A stretch of 64,000 nucleotides of DNA from NCBI GenBank assembly GCA_023238725.1, contig CM041531.1, positions 24,778,143 to 24,842,142 of the forward strand. Reading direction: 5' to 3'. The notes under the pieces were generated by a model. It was not told the DNA's origin and ran no database searches. It saw only the letters and a list, made by a program, of their open reading frames with translations. The translations under genes and the position numbers were made by a program. This DNA is from Scortum barcoo. Its lineage: Eukaryota > Chordata > Actinopteri > Centrarchiformes > Terapontidae. This document shows positions 26,801-34,697 of this stretch, one piece after another. Numbering within the stretch: position 1 is the stretch's first letter; every line of letters starts with the position of its first letter.

Positions 26801-29800
26801 ATTGAAAGCCACACACCTTTATTGAATTGTGCGACATTTTTCATTGTGAAATGAAAGACCGCACCACAAACCTCCTGATGTGGTTTTGCTTGACAAACCT
26901 GACGACCACCCACCAGACTACCTCTGTGTCTGTTTCAACAGCTTTTTTTTTTACCTCCGTCATACAATCCTTTAAAGCTAAAAACACATAAACAGTATCC
27001 CCCGCAGTCTGTGCGACGAACACATAGTAAACTGCCTGTTCTGTCTTTTCAGGTGACTGCAGAATCTGACCAGAAGACATTTGTCTACCAGGGCCATATT
27101 CACAGCAAAGACTTTGGCAAGTTCCATCTGACAAGACAAGGTAGGTCTTTCTGTAACATCAGCACCAGCAACAACCACAACAAACAATGCGGCCTTGATC
27201 TTCCCAGAACACAATGCCACGCTGAAAGTGGGACATTGTGGGATGACTAAAATATCCAATAAATTTAAAACTGAGTAAACATGAGAAGCAAGTGTAGAGA
27301 CTAAAGAGAAACAGCGATATATATCTATTTCACGTGCACAAAAGTGTGTTATGTGTCTATTTCAATGTGTTATGTGTTCACGCATGTGTGGGTTCGTCTG
27401 TGTCTGTATCTCCAGGCCCTGTAACCATGGCAATGGACCCATCCAACCCCTACACAAACAGCAGCTCCGTGGCAGCAGCCATCTTAGTTCCCTTCTTTGC
27501 CCTCATCCTGTCTGGATTTGCCTTCTACCTCTACAAGCACAGGTAAACTATATCCTCGACGCAAGCACATCAGAGGAAAACAGACAACCAGCAGAGTAGA
27601 ATACAAAACAGGTGTTTGCCTCCTGGCTTTGCCCGTTATCTCTGTACACAATGGTGGGTGTGATGCCTTCAGTCAGAAGTAATGAAAAAGCAAATCAGTG
27701 AGTAAAGCTAATTAAAAGTGAAAGTAACACCTCTATCAGTTAATCTTCAACAAATTCACCTGATAAATAATATAAGAAAATATCCACCTTGAATTATTTC
27801 ATTATGCTGCTAGAACTATAAGAGTTTCTGTGAATGTTTAATTTTATTTTTTCAGCACACCCTCCTCCCTAATTTGCTTTGTCTGATTCAGTAATTTGTG
27901 TCGTACATTTCCATGAAACACCCACTCTCTAACTTATTTTGGGCTGCATTACATTAGGGCTCCTGAGATGAAAGTCTTATTACATGCATGCCTGCCTCTT
28001 GGTAAATGTTAGTGCACGGTGGTGGGACCTCTCATTCTTCGCAGGCAAATACCAAAATTTAAGACTGTATTTATCAGATTCTCAAAGTAAGAAATTGGTC
28101 CCAACGAATTTTCAGTGACACAACTTTTAATCTTTGGAGTAGAAAAAAGGCTTTATAAGCTTTATTAACCTTGGAAAGTCATCCTATATTTTCTGGATTA
28201 AGGGGAGATGCAGAGCTCATCTAGCCGGTGAGGAGTTTACCGTAAATTGGCGGCGGAATTGAAAAACAACAAATGTCTTCAAAGATAAGGCTTTAAATGC
28301 CTTCAGATTTTATGCCTTCAGGGTTATTCGTAAAACTCCATTGAGTTCTTCTTTCATCAACACCGAAGTGCATCAGTGTTCCTTATGAAATGTGAATTCA
28401 TGCATTGGAGCTTAAAGCATCAATTCAAAGAAAGCCTTCACTTTCTACTGAGAGCGAGTGTCCAAAACTCTGAGGGAAAGGTCAGACGTATCCCACAGTT
28501 CAGGGGAGTAATTTTGAGATACTTTATAAATATGACCACTGATGCACAGTTTATTATTTATGGTTCAGAAAGTGGAAATGTTTCCGCTGTAGCTGCAGTT
28601 GCAGCTGAAGTTTTTTTGAAGTGACAGGTTTATGTGGCTTTTTTGGGTTATCCTCAAGGAGAAAAAAGACAAACCACAAGAAAATGTGTCCATAAATGCA
28701 AAATACATGAACAAATTCTGCTTTTAAAGACTAACATGGTTCAGGGTGGATGTTTTCTTGACTGTAAGAATCTGTTACCCAGAGGACATCTGTTATGCAA
28801 AGAATAAAAACAATATAGTCATCTTACACAATACTGTAACCTTGTTTACCTTTTCCTTCCACGAAACAAACTCAGGACTCAAATTTAATGGAGGTGCAGA
28901 TGTTTTGCCTGTAGTTTTGCCGCTTCAAGTCTAGTTTGTTTAATCCATTGCATGACTGGATGGACACCACCTATAATGATCGCATTTACATGACAAGACT
29001 TTAAAAAAGAAGGCCTTTATAACAAGCAATTGTGTGTGACATTATTGTTAAGCATCACTCAGTAATCTTAACCTGGTATCAATCTTCCTTAATAACACTG
29101 AAAATTGTATACTGGTGTGAATTTAGATGCGTGTGAGATGAAAAATAAGCAGAAGCAGCACTATCAAACAGGTGCAGGCAGTAATTTACTTGCGACCTTA
29201 CAAATCGGCATGTAGTAAAGAGAGTAATGATTTTTTTTTTTCTTTGAAAGCGTCATTAATTTGTGAGCTTCCAAACTGAGCATAGGAGAAGGCTGTTTGA
29301 TGCACACCATGTCCTAAAACTCTACTAAAGTGGACTGGAAAGGAGTTGTTTTGGAAGGACAGGCAGGTTTACAGAAGTTTTAAAACATAATTCTAGCTCT
29401 GAAACTCCAAGCTCACCTCGAAGGTTAAATCTGATTGAACTTAGATATTAATTATTGTTCCAAGATGGTTCACAAAAGACTTACAGTGCATAAAGATGCA
29501 AGCTAAACTGTCATTATCAGCGTTTCCTGTTTAAGACTGCATGAGATTCTGCATCTAAGAGTTGTGTCCTGACTTCTGAACCTCATCACTCAAAGTTTTA
29601 TAGAGTCATCAAGCTCTTCTAATAATAGCCATTATTACACGTTAATCTGCTGGGTTGTCATTTATGGCAGCTGTATGCTACAGTATGCTGTCTGCAGTGA
29701 GACATGCACTGATCTACTGATGGTACTGAGAAAACACAGACTTTATGTCCAGGTGCAAACAAGCTTTTCTATCCAGTTAGTAATGTGCTTCACTTTGTCC

Positions 29801-32329
29801 TTATTAGTTAGAATGGTAATTCATGTGAATGCTAAAATGGTGACTGCTGTGTTTAGGGACAGAGATATTGACAAAAAGTGTACCAATAGCTGATTAAGCT
29901 AGACAGTTGCTAACACTACCACTGCATTACTTGACCCTTTGTTAAACAACCTGCTTGAAAGTTAGCTAAGCGTGCAATGCGAGTTGATGTATATTAAAGC
30001 TGATGGTTGTATGCAGGACATTGTCTGCTGACACAGATGACAATGAGAGACCAAAAGACACCTGGGGGCCTGGCGGCAGGTAAGACTGGCACCTGTCATT
30101 CACCTGGTTTCAAACAGCAACCAGACCTCCGCCCGCCGCCACATCCTCCGTCAAACACGTCATTCCTTGTTTTTAGTTTTTAGAGTTTTCTTCACGCTGT
30201 TTAGTAAGGCTGCACATTCAACCAAAACGCGAAAATTACATTTTCCCAGCTGAACTTAATTATGTGCTTTGTCTGAGACTATTTTGTGTTACTGGAAAAT
30301 AAAACTTGTAAACCAAAGTTATTATTAATTCATTGGAAAATGGAACAAGGAAACTCTTCATACCAGCTAAAACCGATTGGGGTGACATTCATATCTAGGA
30401 AAAAATAAACATGTTTTAATTTTTTAAAAGCAGTGCAGCCCTACTGTTTCAAAACAGCAATCATTTAAAGCTGGATGGAGGGCATTTTATTTTGTCTTTG
30501 ATCTCATTGTCATCTGTCAGCATGATGTCATCAAGAAGCAATGCTGTGTATGACGTACTATAAACTGCTCTAATTGAAACAAGTAGTATACTTTTCTATG
30601 CTGTCGCTTTTTTCCCTAATTTTTTCACCCTTATCTAGAACCTTTATTACTTTTATCTTGACTTACTAGCAGCTATATGGTAAAGTTAATTTTACTAATA
30701 TGATTTGTAGTCTAACATAAAGTTAAACCAACAACCAACAGCAATAGAAAAGATTTCTTCACAAAACAATATAACTTAAATGAGATGAAAGCAAGGTGTG
30801 AGCGTGTGCACTGCAGTTTCTTCCTGTTTGTCCCAACCGCCTGTACAGTATCTATAACACTGTCAAAGCAATTATGTGTGCTGTTTTTCATCCTACCAAT
30901 AAAATTAAACTATTGCACCTACAGCCACAACCAGAAACTAGTGCAACAATTTGAACCACTGCCACGCAGGGAGGTCTGCGGTGTGTGTTGGTGTGTGTGC
31001 AGTTTTGTAAAGTAATGGGTTGAGCATGTAGGGTAGGCTTAGTGGCTCCCCAGGGTTGGATTTCCACCAGTGCGCACACACACATACACACACACACCAA
31101 ACGTACACACACTCTTAATGAGGTCAGAGTCAAACAGCGTTTCAGCTGCAGCACTCCTCCCTGCTAATAGTTCCACAGGGTTTGGGAGTAAGTGATTATA
31201 TCTAACTGGATTATAAGACCTGATTATCCAAAAATGTAATCTGCGACAAGCAGACAAATTAGGAGGGGGTAGTCATATGTCGCCGCACATACGTTTGAAC
31301 CCGTGCAGTAAGTTTCTTAAAATCCTCATTCGGGCAGATGTAATAATAATATATTCTTTTGAACTAAAACCATTGGGTACCATTCGCAGGATGATGGCAG
31401 GTTGCATGCATGCAAACACACTCGCATGGGAGCAGCAGATGGGCACTGGGCAGCTAAACCACTGAAGCAGGCAGTTGTTAGGGTTCACTTGCTCTTACTA
31501 AGTTTGCGCCCTAAATCTCAAAAGTAAAGCTGTCGACCGATGTCTGACAAGACAGCTGAAAGGACAGAGAAGGCCTTTTACTTTTTGGATGAAATGTTGG
31601 CCTCTTAATTGGCTGTAGACCTATAGGAGATACAGATAAATATAGTCAATATTCAATTAGTTATTAATCTATGCCACTAAAGCACGCACCTGGCAGGTCT
31701 AAGCTTGTTTTCTTGGAAATGGCTGCCTGTGATTTCACAGGGTGACAGCTGTGACTCGACCACACAGTCTTTGTGCAGGACAACTAAACCACTCACTAAA
31801 CACTGCATGGAGTTACAGACTTCTTTGTTCATTCTCACTGGGCTAAGCACTACAAGTGCAACATTTTCCATGACCCTGAGTCAAGTAGAAGTAACACTCA
31901 ATTCACTGTAGTTAGTGTCAGACACAAATGATTAACCTTAACCTTAAGAGAGTACATGCTGATTATTGAAACAACGACATCAGCAGATTTGAGCAACTTA
32001 ATCTCGCTGTCTTAAAATGTCGTGAGTTTGTGGTTTACTTGTCATTTGGTGTCTCAGAGGCCTGCCCATTTCTTTTTCCAAACATTAAGTATAGTTTTGC
32101 AAAGATATCCTCATGAAACCGAATTTCTGCCATGAACACCATTATTTTCTTTTTGTTTTCTTCTTGCAGGACGCGTCCCAAGGTGCAGTTCAATGGCTAT
32201 GTCGGCCACGAGAGCTCCAACGGTCAGGCATCATTTGAAAACCCAATGTATGACACCAACATGAAGCCTACTGAGGCTAAGGCAGTTCGATTCGATACCA
32301 CACTGAATACAGTCTGCACTGTGGTATAG
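119..32329 (+). CDS. csmd1: csmd1, 3' part: 20 exons, last 12 sushi domains to stop codon
   Basis: This is the C-terminal part of a CUB and Sushi multiple domains protein, a very large type I membrane protein that inhibits complement and acts at synapses and as a candidate tumour suppressor (family knowledge). Twenty exons splice by GT-AG rules to 2866 nt: twelve sushi domains, a linker, a non-sushi extracellular region, one transmembrane helix and a cytoplasmic tail ending AKAVRFDTTLNTVCTVV. That terminus, the motif PDPIVNGHISGDG in exon 2 and the tail-to-tail neighbour myom2 point to CSMD1 rather than CSMD2 or CSMD3. The 5' part (all CUB domains and earlier sushi domains) lies upstream of the window. 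Exon 16 carries a net +2 nt frameshift; without it the coding sequence divides exactly into codons. Whether this is the a or b teleost paralogue cannot be told here. Confidence 0.93.
293..2110 (+). other. csmd1 intron, 1.8 kb
   Basis: AT-rich unique-looking intron sequence. I recognise no gene, repeat family or long microsatellite in it. Confidence 0.85.
2111..2284 (+). CDS. csmd1: csmd1 exon 2: sushi domain
   Basis: A 174-nt phase 1-1 exon encodes a sushi domain beginning AGHCDSPDPIVNGHISGDG, the most diagnostic CSMD1 stretch in the window. Four Cys are present, with the WSG box written HRWSG. The acceptor is tctcttctag and the donor c/gtaagt. Confidence 0.96.
2285..2599 (+). other. csmd1 intron, 315 bp
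   Basis: Short AT-rich intron. The acceptor lies in a C/T-rich tract ending ctccctcag. Nothing else is seen. Confidence 0.85.
2600..2773 (+). CDS. csmd1: csmd1 exon 3: sushi domain
   Basis: A 174-nt phase 1-1 exon encodes a sushi domain beginning ITCGHPGNPANG and containing NDVVNFTC and QWSSPLP. It has four Cys and two potential N-glycosylation sites (NGS, NFT). The donor is aaag/gtcaca, a weaker match than its neighbours. An open frame on the opposite strand here is only a shadow. Confidence 0.96.
2774..4293 (+). other. csmd1 intron, 1.5 kb, with microsatellites
   Basis: Contains a TG tract near 3367-3396, a CT tract at about 3700-3721 and a mixed CA/CG tract at about 3781-3813. The remainder is unique sequence without recognisable coding potential. 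Confidence 0.8.
4294..4482 (+). CDS. csmd1: csmd1 exon 4: sushi domain
   Basis: A 189-nt phase 1-1 exon encodes a sushi domain beginning VNCSDPGHVENGVRQSG, slightly longer than the 58-residue norm because of an insertion around LRYPEVFSYG, which the human domain shares. GFYLLGSALLTCQ and four Cys are present. The acceptor is ctctgtag and the donor g/gtatgg. Confidence 0.95.
5675..5790 (+). repeat. teleost dispersed repeat fragment (ttattggcatga type)
   Basis: Begins with an AATTCAATTAAACTCAATAA stretch, followed by ctttactggcatgactgtat and then agcaaagcagtatgg. This combination resembles a repeat I recognise from many teleost genomes. The family name and class are not known to me, and the ends are approximate. 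Confidence 0.4.
5841..6005 (+). repeat. (TC)n and (GAT)n microsatellites
   Basis: A nearly pure TC run of about 30 bp at 5841-5871 is followed, after about 110 bp, by a GAT/ATG run of about 25 bp at 5981-6005. Confidence 0.9.
6304..6374 (+). pseudogene. decayed partial duplicate of csmd1 exon 5 with acceptor
   Basis: From the tag acceptor at 6304-6306, about 68 bp align without gaps to the start of exon 5 (6474 onward) at roughly three quarters identity. Shared blocks include aatgcagt, the tct codon and agttgga. Most differences are transitions. The frame is still open, but the first sushi Cys codon TGT has become TAC. Similarity ends where a CA microsatellite begins. A C/T-rich tract and acceptor precede it, as at exon 5. 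It lacks the rest of the domain and any donor, so I read it as a relic of a tandem exon duplication. Confidence 0.7.
6474..6650 (+). CDS. csmd1: csmd1 exon 5: sushi domain
   Basis: A 177-nt phase 1-1 exon encodes a sushi domain beginning AISCGDPGVPPNAVVSE, with HYSCLPGG, an NAT glycosylation site (VGNATRHC) and the TWSGAPPYC end. Four Cys are present. The acceptor is ctctgcag and the donor g/gtaaag. A partial relic of this exon lies 170 bp upstream. Confidence 0.95.
6651..8743 (+). other. csmd1 intron, 2.1 kb
   Basis: Unique-looking sequence with an A-run at about 7670-7683 and a short ATT tract near 7618. Short open frames near 7910 and 8259 show no domain or codon pattern I recognise. Confidence 0.8.
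8744..8929 (+). CDS. csmd1: csmd1 exon 6: sushi domain
   Basis: A 186-nt phase 1-1 exon begins with the short linker GVSPG and then ICGDPGIPPHGARLGG, followed by EFKTKSLLRFSCEAGY and an NGTWSG box. The cag at 8748-8750 was rejected as acceptor because it would break the frame; ctatag at 8743 keeps it. The donor is caag/gtgggg. EFKTKSLLRFSC is close to human CSMD1. Confidence 0.94.
8930..11949 (+). other. csmd1 intron, 3.0 kb
   Basis: Contains a TG tract with GCATG interruptions at about 10654-10695, CA-rich sequence at 10845-10925 and a SINE-like fragment near 11690-11800. The rest is AT-rich with no gene evidence. Confidence 0.8.
11690..11800. repeat. possible tRNA-related SINE fragment
   Basis: The stretch has tggctcagtgg, which fits a pol III A-box-like core. 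It is followed by gctgggaatcaatccaacaacc and a segment like the repeat tails that read 'ctgggaatcgaacc...' in teleost genomes. It is diverged and short, and orientation is uncertain. Confidence 0.3.
11950..12126 (+). CDS. csmd1: csmd1 exon 7: sushi domain
   Basis: A 177-nt phase 1-1 exon encodes a sushi domain beginning AVSCGNPGTPAHGRIVFSD, with YACWEGFKTSGLTTRHC and a TNGTWTG box. The YACWEGYKTSGL core is nearly unchanged from human CSMD1. Four Cys and one NGT sequon are present. The acceptor is tttcctcag and the donor g/gtagga. Confidence 0.96.
12127..12750 (+). other. csmd1 intron, 624 bp
   Basis: Nothing beyond a T-run at about 12298-12309 and a purine-rich patch around 12430-12560. Confidence 0.8.
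12751..12936 (+). CDS. csmd1: csmd1 exon 8: sushi domain
   Basis: A 186-nt phase 1-1 exon encodes a sushi domain beginning VISCGDPGPVANGIYVG, with FTFNHTVTYRCNPGH and a slightly extended loop (EPPGPGRSVLHC). There are four Cys and two sequons (NHT, NQT). The acceptor is cctcctttag and the donor aaag/gtaaaa. Confidence 0.95.
14040..15410. repeat. long purine-rich / pyrimidine-rich low-complexity block
   Basis: On the + strand the sequence is strongly purine-rich at about 14040-14250, switches to pyrimidine-rich at about 14257-14460, and is purine-rich again at about 14583-15410. A (GAAA)n microsatellite lies at 14663-14710. Such runs can adopt triplex (H-DNA) structure (general knowledge). 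No coding function is supported. Confidence 0.8.
16421..16466 (+). repeat. (CT)n microsatellite
   Basis: About 46 bp of CT repeat with a single CACT interruption. Confidence 0.9.
17925..18090 (-). repeat. teleost dispersed repeat fragment, tRNA-like head, reverse orientation
   Basis: Read on the - strand it resembles a very common teleost repeat that starts with a 'gcggcacggtggtgcagtgg' type head: the + strand ends gtgaaccaccatgttgtccc, preceded by gggaccttcctgcttgttag. Further left, gacagtgggagatcgggcacctggtgg corresponds to the internal segment. A CA-rich expansion sits inside. It is diverged; boundaries are approximate. Confidence 0.5.
18144..18168 (+). promoter_or_regulatory. GT-tract 3' splice site of exon 9
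   Basis: About ten GT repeats run directly into tttcag, the acceptor of exon 9. UG repeats in RNA bind TDP-43 and can weaken exon recognition, as at CFTR exon 9 (established). An effect here is inference. Confidence 0.7.
18169..18342 (+). CDS. csmd1: csmd1 exon 9: sushi domain
   Basis: A 174-nt phase 1-1 exon encodes a sushi domain beginning VIQCGPPPQVHHGKVEG, with WGSSVSYSCFHGYQLS and a GNGTWTG box. It corresponds to the human LCPQPPPVQNG domain. Four Cys and one sequon are present. The donor is c/gtgagt. Confidence 0.95.
18443..18509 (+). CDS. csmd1: csmd1 exon 10: first part of a split sushi domain
   Basis: A 67-nt exon (enters in phase 1, leaves in phase 2) encodes AVLCGDPGSPGGGFREG and then NIFSYR up to the split Arg codon. 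It follows a 100-bp intron, the shortest here. The donor is taccg/gtcagt. With exon 11 it sums to 174 nt, the standard sushi exon length. Confidence 0.92.
18510..19011 (+). other. csmd1 intron inside a sushi domain, 502 bp
   Basis: No features seen other than a pyrimidine-rich acceptor ending ttcctatgcag. Confidence 0.85.
19012..19118 (+). CDS. csmd1: csmd1 exon 11: second part of a split sushi domain
   Basis: A 107-nt exon completes the domain: SEVRFYCHAPYLLVGSASR, then VCQADGIWSGQQPSCI. Joining to exon 10 restores an Arg codon and four Cys. VCQADGTWSG is the human counterpart. The donor is g/gtaatt. Confidence 0.93.
20300..20545 (+). repeat. diverged copy of teleost 'aagtac...' dispersed repeat
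   Basis: Segments such as catttcagagggaaatatt, ttactttactacatttatctg and ctcaagtactccact match, with substitutions, a very common teleost repeat built of 'acttaagtac / ctccactacatttcagaggg' motifs. It lies in sense to csmd1. A second, opposite-oriented copy occurs at 55.7-56.7 kb. The class is not certain. Confidence 0.6.
20771..20805 (+). promoter_or_regulatory. (TG)16 microsatellite ending in the exon 12 acceptor TAG
   Basis: Sixteen TG units lead straight into tag and then exon 12, with no separate pyrimidine tract. The microsatellite itself must serve as the 3' splice-site upstream region. Length variation could alter exon 12 recognition (inference from UG-repeat/TDP-43 biology). Confidence 0.75.
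20806..20879 (+). CDS. csmd1: csmd1 exon 12: first part of a split sushi domain
   Basis: A 74-nt exon (phase 1 in, phase 0 out) encodes DPAFNSCRDPGTPAYG and then IPIMAQGFQ, matching human DPAHNTCPDPGTPHFG. The donor is cag/gtgaaa. With exon 13 it sums to 186 nt. Skipping exon 12 alone would shift the frame. Confidence 0.92.
20880..21846 (+). other. csmd1 intron inside a sushi domain, 967 bp
   Basis: Has an A-run at about 21173-21184 and a T-run at about 21731-21740. No gene or repeat family recognised. Confidence 0.8.
21847..21958 (+). CDS. csmd1: csmd1 exon 13: second part of a split sushi domain
   Basis: A 112-nt exon encodes VGSKISFKCRKNYHILGS, then TTRTCLENLTWSGTQPEC, almost the human sequence, with one NLT sequon. 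The acceptor gatgaag is weak: the six bases before AG are purine-rich and the T-rich tract lies further upstream. It was chosen because frame and homology require it. The donor is t/gtaagg. Confidence 0.92.
22127..22306 (+). CDS. csmd1: csmd1 exon 14: last sushi domain
   Basis: A 180-nt phase 1-1 exon encodes the final sushi domain beginning SHSCRQPETPSNVDVRSMD, with LPTLGYTLIYTCQDGF and GGSEHRTCKSDGRWSG. The corresponding human stretch is nearly the same. The acceptor is catcattcag and the donor aaag/gtactc. Confidence 0.96.
22307..22712 (+). other. csmd1 intron, 406 bp
   Basis: Contains a T-run at about 22485-22496. Nothing else recognised. Confidence 0.85.
22713..22775 (+). CDS. csmd1: csmd1 exon 15: short linker after the sushi array
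   Basis: A 63-nt phase 1-1 exon encodes a hydrophilic linker (GVKVNPKGRGESDVQKNKIR) between the sushi array and the membrane-proximal region. It sits where human CSMD1 has a short, poorly conserved linker. Splice sites (tatgtttcag; cgag/gtatgc) and phase fit. Weaker homology makes this slightly less certain than the sushi exons. Confidence 0.85.
22776..23616 (+). other. csmd1 intron, 841 bp, with LINE fragment
   Basis: Mostly occupied by a reverse-oriented LINE reverse-transcriptase remnant and its A-tail. The remaining 200 bp before exon 16 are AT-rich. Confidence 0.75.
22925..23420 (-). mobile_element. non-LTR retrotransposon (L2/Rex-like) 3' fragment with poly(A)
   Basis: The - strand translation has HRLPLNAYIDFKILLQTYKV followed by LHAIAPECF and, after a frame break, FTSSEPPSYKSETRLPV. 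This matches the conserved end of LINE ORF2 (typically ...LHWLPV..RIDFKILLLTYKALHGLAP). Further upstream on that strand, a segment like 'FVTSRLDYCNSL...' is only faintly kept. On the - strand the fragment ends in a run of 15 A (T at + 22925-22939). It is 5' truncated, frameshifted and inactive. Confidence 0.6.
23617..23780 (+). CDS. csmd1: csmd1 exon 16: membrane-proximal region, with net +2 frameshift
   Basis: The exon starts in phase with VPVDVFSPNSEWSGFYEYLG then KR, clearly homologous to human VPSDVFFVNSLWKGYYEYLGKR. From about 23681 homology moves to another frame: QATTFTVTGFNATSGRV and onward to the donor tcag/gtaaaa. The exon is 164 nt where phase demands 162 (or 165). The surplus fits an extra CA in cgacacagg. 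As written, the shifted frame runs to a TGA 12 codons into exon 17, losing the transmembrane domain. Two sequons (NAT, NVT) lie after the shift. Confidence 0.85.
23781..25076 (+). other. csmd1 intron, 1.3 kb
   Basis: Contains a T-run at about 24653-24667, a CTGT-rich stretch at about 24855-24905 and a short TA tract just before the acceptor. No gene evidence. Confidence 0.8.
25077..25189 (+). CDS. csmd1: csmd1 exon 17: membrane-proximal region
   Basis: A 113-nt exon (phase 1 in, phase 0 out) encodes GTYKSEENQLLLKVYQVKG and then SKFKNDNWAMDGY, matching human GIYKKEEAHLLLKAFQIKG...FENDNWGLDGY. The acceptor is tcatccag and the donor gatac/gtaaga. It requires the preceding exon to end in phase 1, which exposes the exon 16 frameshift. 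Confidence 0.95.
25190..27052 (+). other. csmd1 intron, 1.9 kb
   Basis: Purine-rich on the + strand at about 25970-26520, with an A-run near 26215-26224. Several open frames on both strands here lack domain or codon evidence. Confidence 0.8.
27053..27140 (+). CDS. csmd1: csmd1 exon 18: membrane-proximal region
   Basis: An 88-nt exon (phase 0 in, phase 1 out) encodes VTAESDQKTFVYQGHIHSKD then FGKFHLTRQ. The HGKDFGKF-type motif is the family hallmark here. The acceptor is tgtcttttcag and the donor aag/gtaggt. Confidence 0.95.
27416..27542 (+). CDS. csmd1: csmd1 exon 19: stalk and transmembrane helix
   Basis: A 127-nt exon encodes a short stalk (GPVTMAMDPSNPYTNSSS, with an NSS sequon) and the transmembrane segment VAAAILVPFFALILSGFAFY, then LYKHR as the positive stop-transfer anchor. 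The helix matches human CSMD1 almost exactly. The acceptor is tatctccag and the donor ag/gtaaac. Confidence 0.97.
27543..32169 (+). other. csmd1 last intron, 4.6 kb
   Basis: AT-rich, largely unique sequence with a T-run at about 29231-29241 and a CA-rich patch at about 31074-31106. I see no exon, ncRNA or clear transposon here. Confidence 0.8.
32170..32329 (+). CDS. csmd1: csmd1 exon 20: cytoplasmic tail and stop
   Basis: The terminal coding exon encodes TRPKVQFNGYVGHESSNG, QASFENPMYDTNMKPTE and AKAVRFDTTLNTVCTVV, then TAG. The tail contains NPMY, an NPxY-type motif for PTB/endocytic adaptors. Its C-terminus (T-V-V) fits a class I PDZ ligand (S/T-x-hydrophobic). It differs from human CSMD1 at only a few residues. 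The acceptor is tcttgcag. Confidence 0.97.
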
Positions 32330-34690
32330 TCCAACAAAGTGGCCAGTACTCACACAGTGGTTCGGCCCACACTCCCCGTTGCAGTCTGCGGTGTGGTTTC
32401 AGAGAAGAAAGAACAAACTTATGATTTGGACTAGTCACCGTGAGCAGTCTGTGTTGTAGCATGCTGGTCCTCTGTCAGCATAACCTGCACAGTAACGCAG
32501 ATCTGCTCCACCTCCTACCCAAGCAATGGTATGATCCACCTCTCCCTACAGTCTGAAAGAGCGAAATAAGTTGGAATCAGTAAACAGGGGAGTAGACAAT
32601 GACGTCATCAAATAACATCAGATCTGTTGTTCAGGAGATCACTGCTGGGACCAGAATACTTCTTAAGCACTGTTGCTATTCGGACATCAAGGAAAAACAC
32701 AGAGGGATGTTGCAGCTAACTGAACATCATCCAGGAGTGACGACCTCATTGAGCAGTGCTCGTCCAGTGTCAGCTGACCTCTGCAAAATTTGACCCAACC
32801 TCCTTATTGAAAGGGCCAGAGACATATGGCCTTCCGATATCCCACCCCGCAACTTGAATATTAGTAGTTTACCTAACCTATCCCCATATCCCATGCCAAG
32901 TTTGCACAGTGGTATAGGCTTACTAACTCCCCTTCTGCGGGCCAGACATGAGTTTTACCGATGCTAGGTTTTACCCTCAGGGGAAGCACATAGACTATTC
33001 CACCCTTCAACCTCCCTCCAGACATCGAATAGTAATTGGATGGTTCTTATATGTCAACACAAAAACCATCATTGGTGCTGGACCAAAAACCTACCACTGG
33101 ACTTCCATCATGCTGGACTTGACAGGACTGGACTCTCTGATATAATGACACCTTACAGGTGGAATCTGACATTGATTGTACTGACTGCATCTCAAGTTGA
33201 CAACCAAGTGCAGTCAATGCAGTGACAAGTCGAACCAGACCAATTCCTTTAAAGAAAATTATCTTTAATCATCCACTACTGGATACTAGTATTAAATTAG
33301 TACCAGGAGTTGTGGACTAGTGATAGATAAGCCAGGGTCAAATAACAGTTGCAGATGCATTAAAAAAGCTTGTTTTAGCCTACCGGGAGCACTGAATAGG
33401 TTAGAATTAAAATAGCAGGACAATCACAAAGCTGGGTTGAGTTGTCAGTGAATAATGGATTTACATATAAGTTCCTGTGATTGTCTTTTTCCTCTGCCAC
33501 TTACTGTACTGCCTTTAATGACAATGTCTCCCTACAGTATTTGGCAACCAGTAGGCTAAGACATGCTAAATCAGGCATTTGCAAGTGCTGTTTTTCCCAG
33601 GTTTAGTACAAAAACCTATGAACTAGTTCCAGATGATTTTTGGATGTTTTCAAATACACTATAGAGGGACTACACACTTAAAAATCAGTCCTATACACAA
33701 TGTTCCACATTAGCACTCGGCAGACTGTGCTGAACCAGAAAACCAGACATTTGAGGTGCAGGGCTGGTGTACAAAATGGACTAGTTTCCAGAGGCCTGTC
33801 TAATACAATCAAAGAGTCAGAGAAGTGATTCTTGTTCTTGGACTAGCCAGGATTCTGTGCTTGGTGGCTGAACAAGTGGAAGCCTGGAGGCAATAAGCTG
33901 TCAAGATCGTCGACTGCTACAATCAGCTGTGGCCAAATCCAGGAAATGATTCTGGATTCTAATTCTGGTCGGGATTATCAGTCAGCTGATGACTGATTTT
34001 TTTTCCTACAGTATACTCTCCAGCCACAATATCAGAAATTGATGAACACATTAACAGACAGACTGGTTGACTGACAGAAATTAGACAGACGGACACAGAC
34101 AAATGGACAGATAGATATCTCTGTCAGTCATGCTGGAAAGGAGAGACAAGGACAGGTTGCTATGGAAACAGAGGCAAATAGCTGTCTCTATTTGTCTCTT
34201 CTGGCATTTTTCTTCAATGAAGATATTGATGAACAGACTCCATGTTCAAAAACCCAGTGGCCCGATGGGACTTCCCAAACCACTGCTGCTGGGGACCCCA
34301 AAATATAAACTTTATATAAACTCTTAAACCGCACAAATTTTGCACTAGTGTGTTTTTTCTGACTGGGTTATGAAAAAAAAGAATAATTTTTGGGTCTGAA
34401 ATGGGTTTGAAAAATGAGTCATTCAAAAAAGAGAATTTTATTCAAAAACTTCTATCTTTAAAAAGACGACAAAATGACTAAATACAGGGTTACAGAGTGT
34501 TTGTATATACACATTTATATTTCACACTCCCTGTTAGCAGAAGGTGTGACCACATGCTATACCGCTGTTTATTTTGTTGCCATGAGAATATGCTAGCCAA
34601 CCAGAAAGTTGGGATCAGTTTACCTGTGGACCTCCGAGCTTCTAGTGTCACATAATGACACCGTTTAGTTTTTTTGGGGGGTTTTTTGTC
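32330..34690 (+). other. csmd1 3' UTR and downstream flank
   Basis: Non-repetitive sequence following the csmd1 stop. A variant poly(A) signal ATTAAA lies at 33291-33296; I see no good AATAAA nearby, with later candidates at 36337-36342 and 36529-36534. The transcript end cannot be fixed from sequence alone. Confidence 0.5.
33291..33296 (+). terminator. candidate csmd1 poly(A) signal (ATTAAA)
   Basis: The first common poly(A)-signal variant I found after the stop, about 960 nt downstream. It is a single hexamer without an obvious strong GU-rich element, so it is tentative. Confidence 0.3.
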
Positions 34691-34697
34691 ATTTTTA

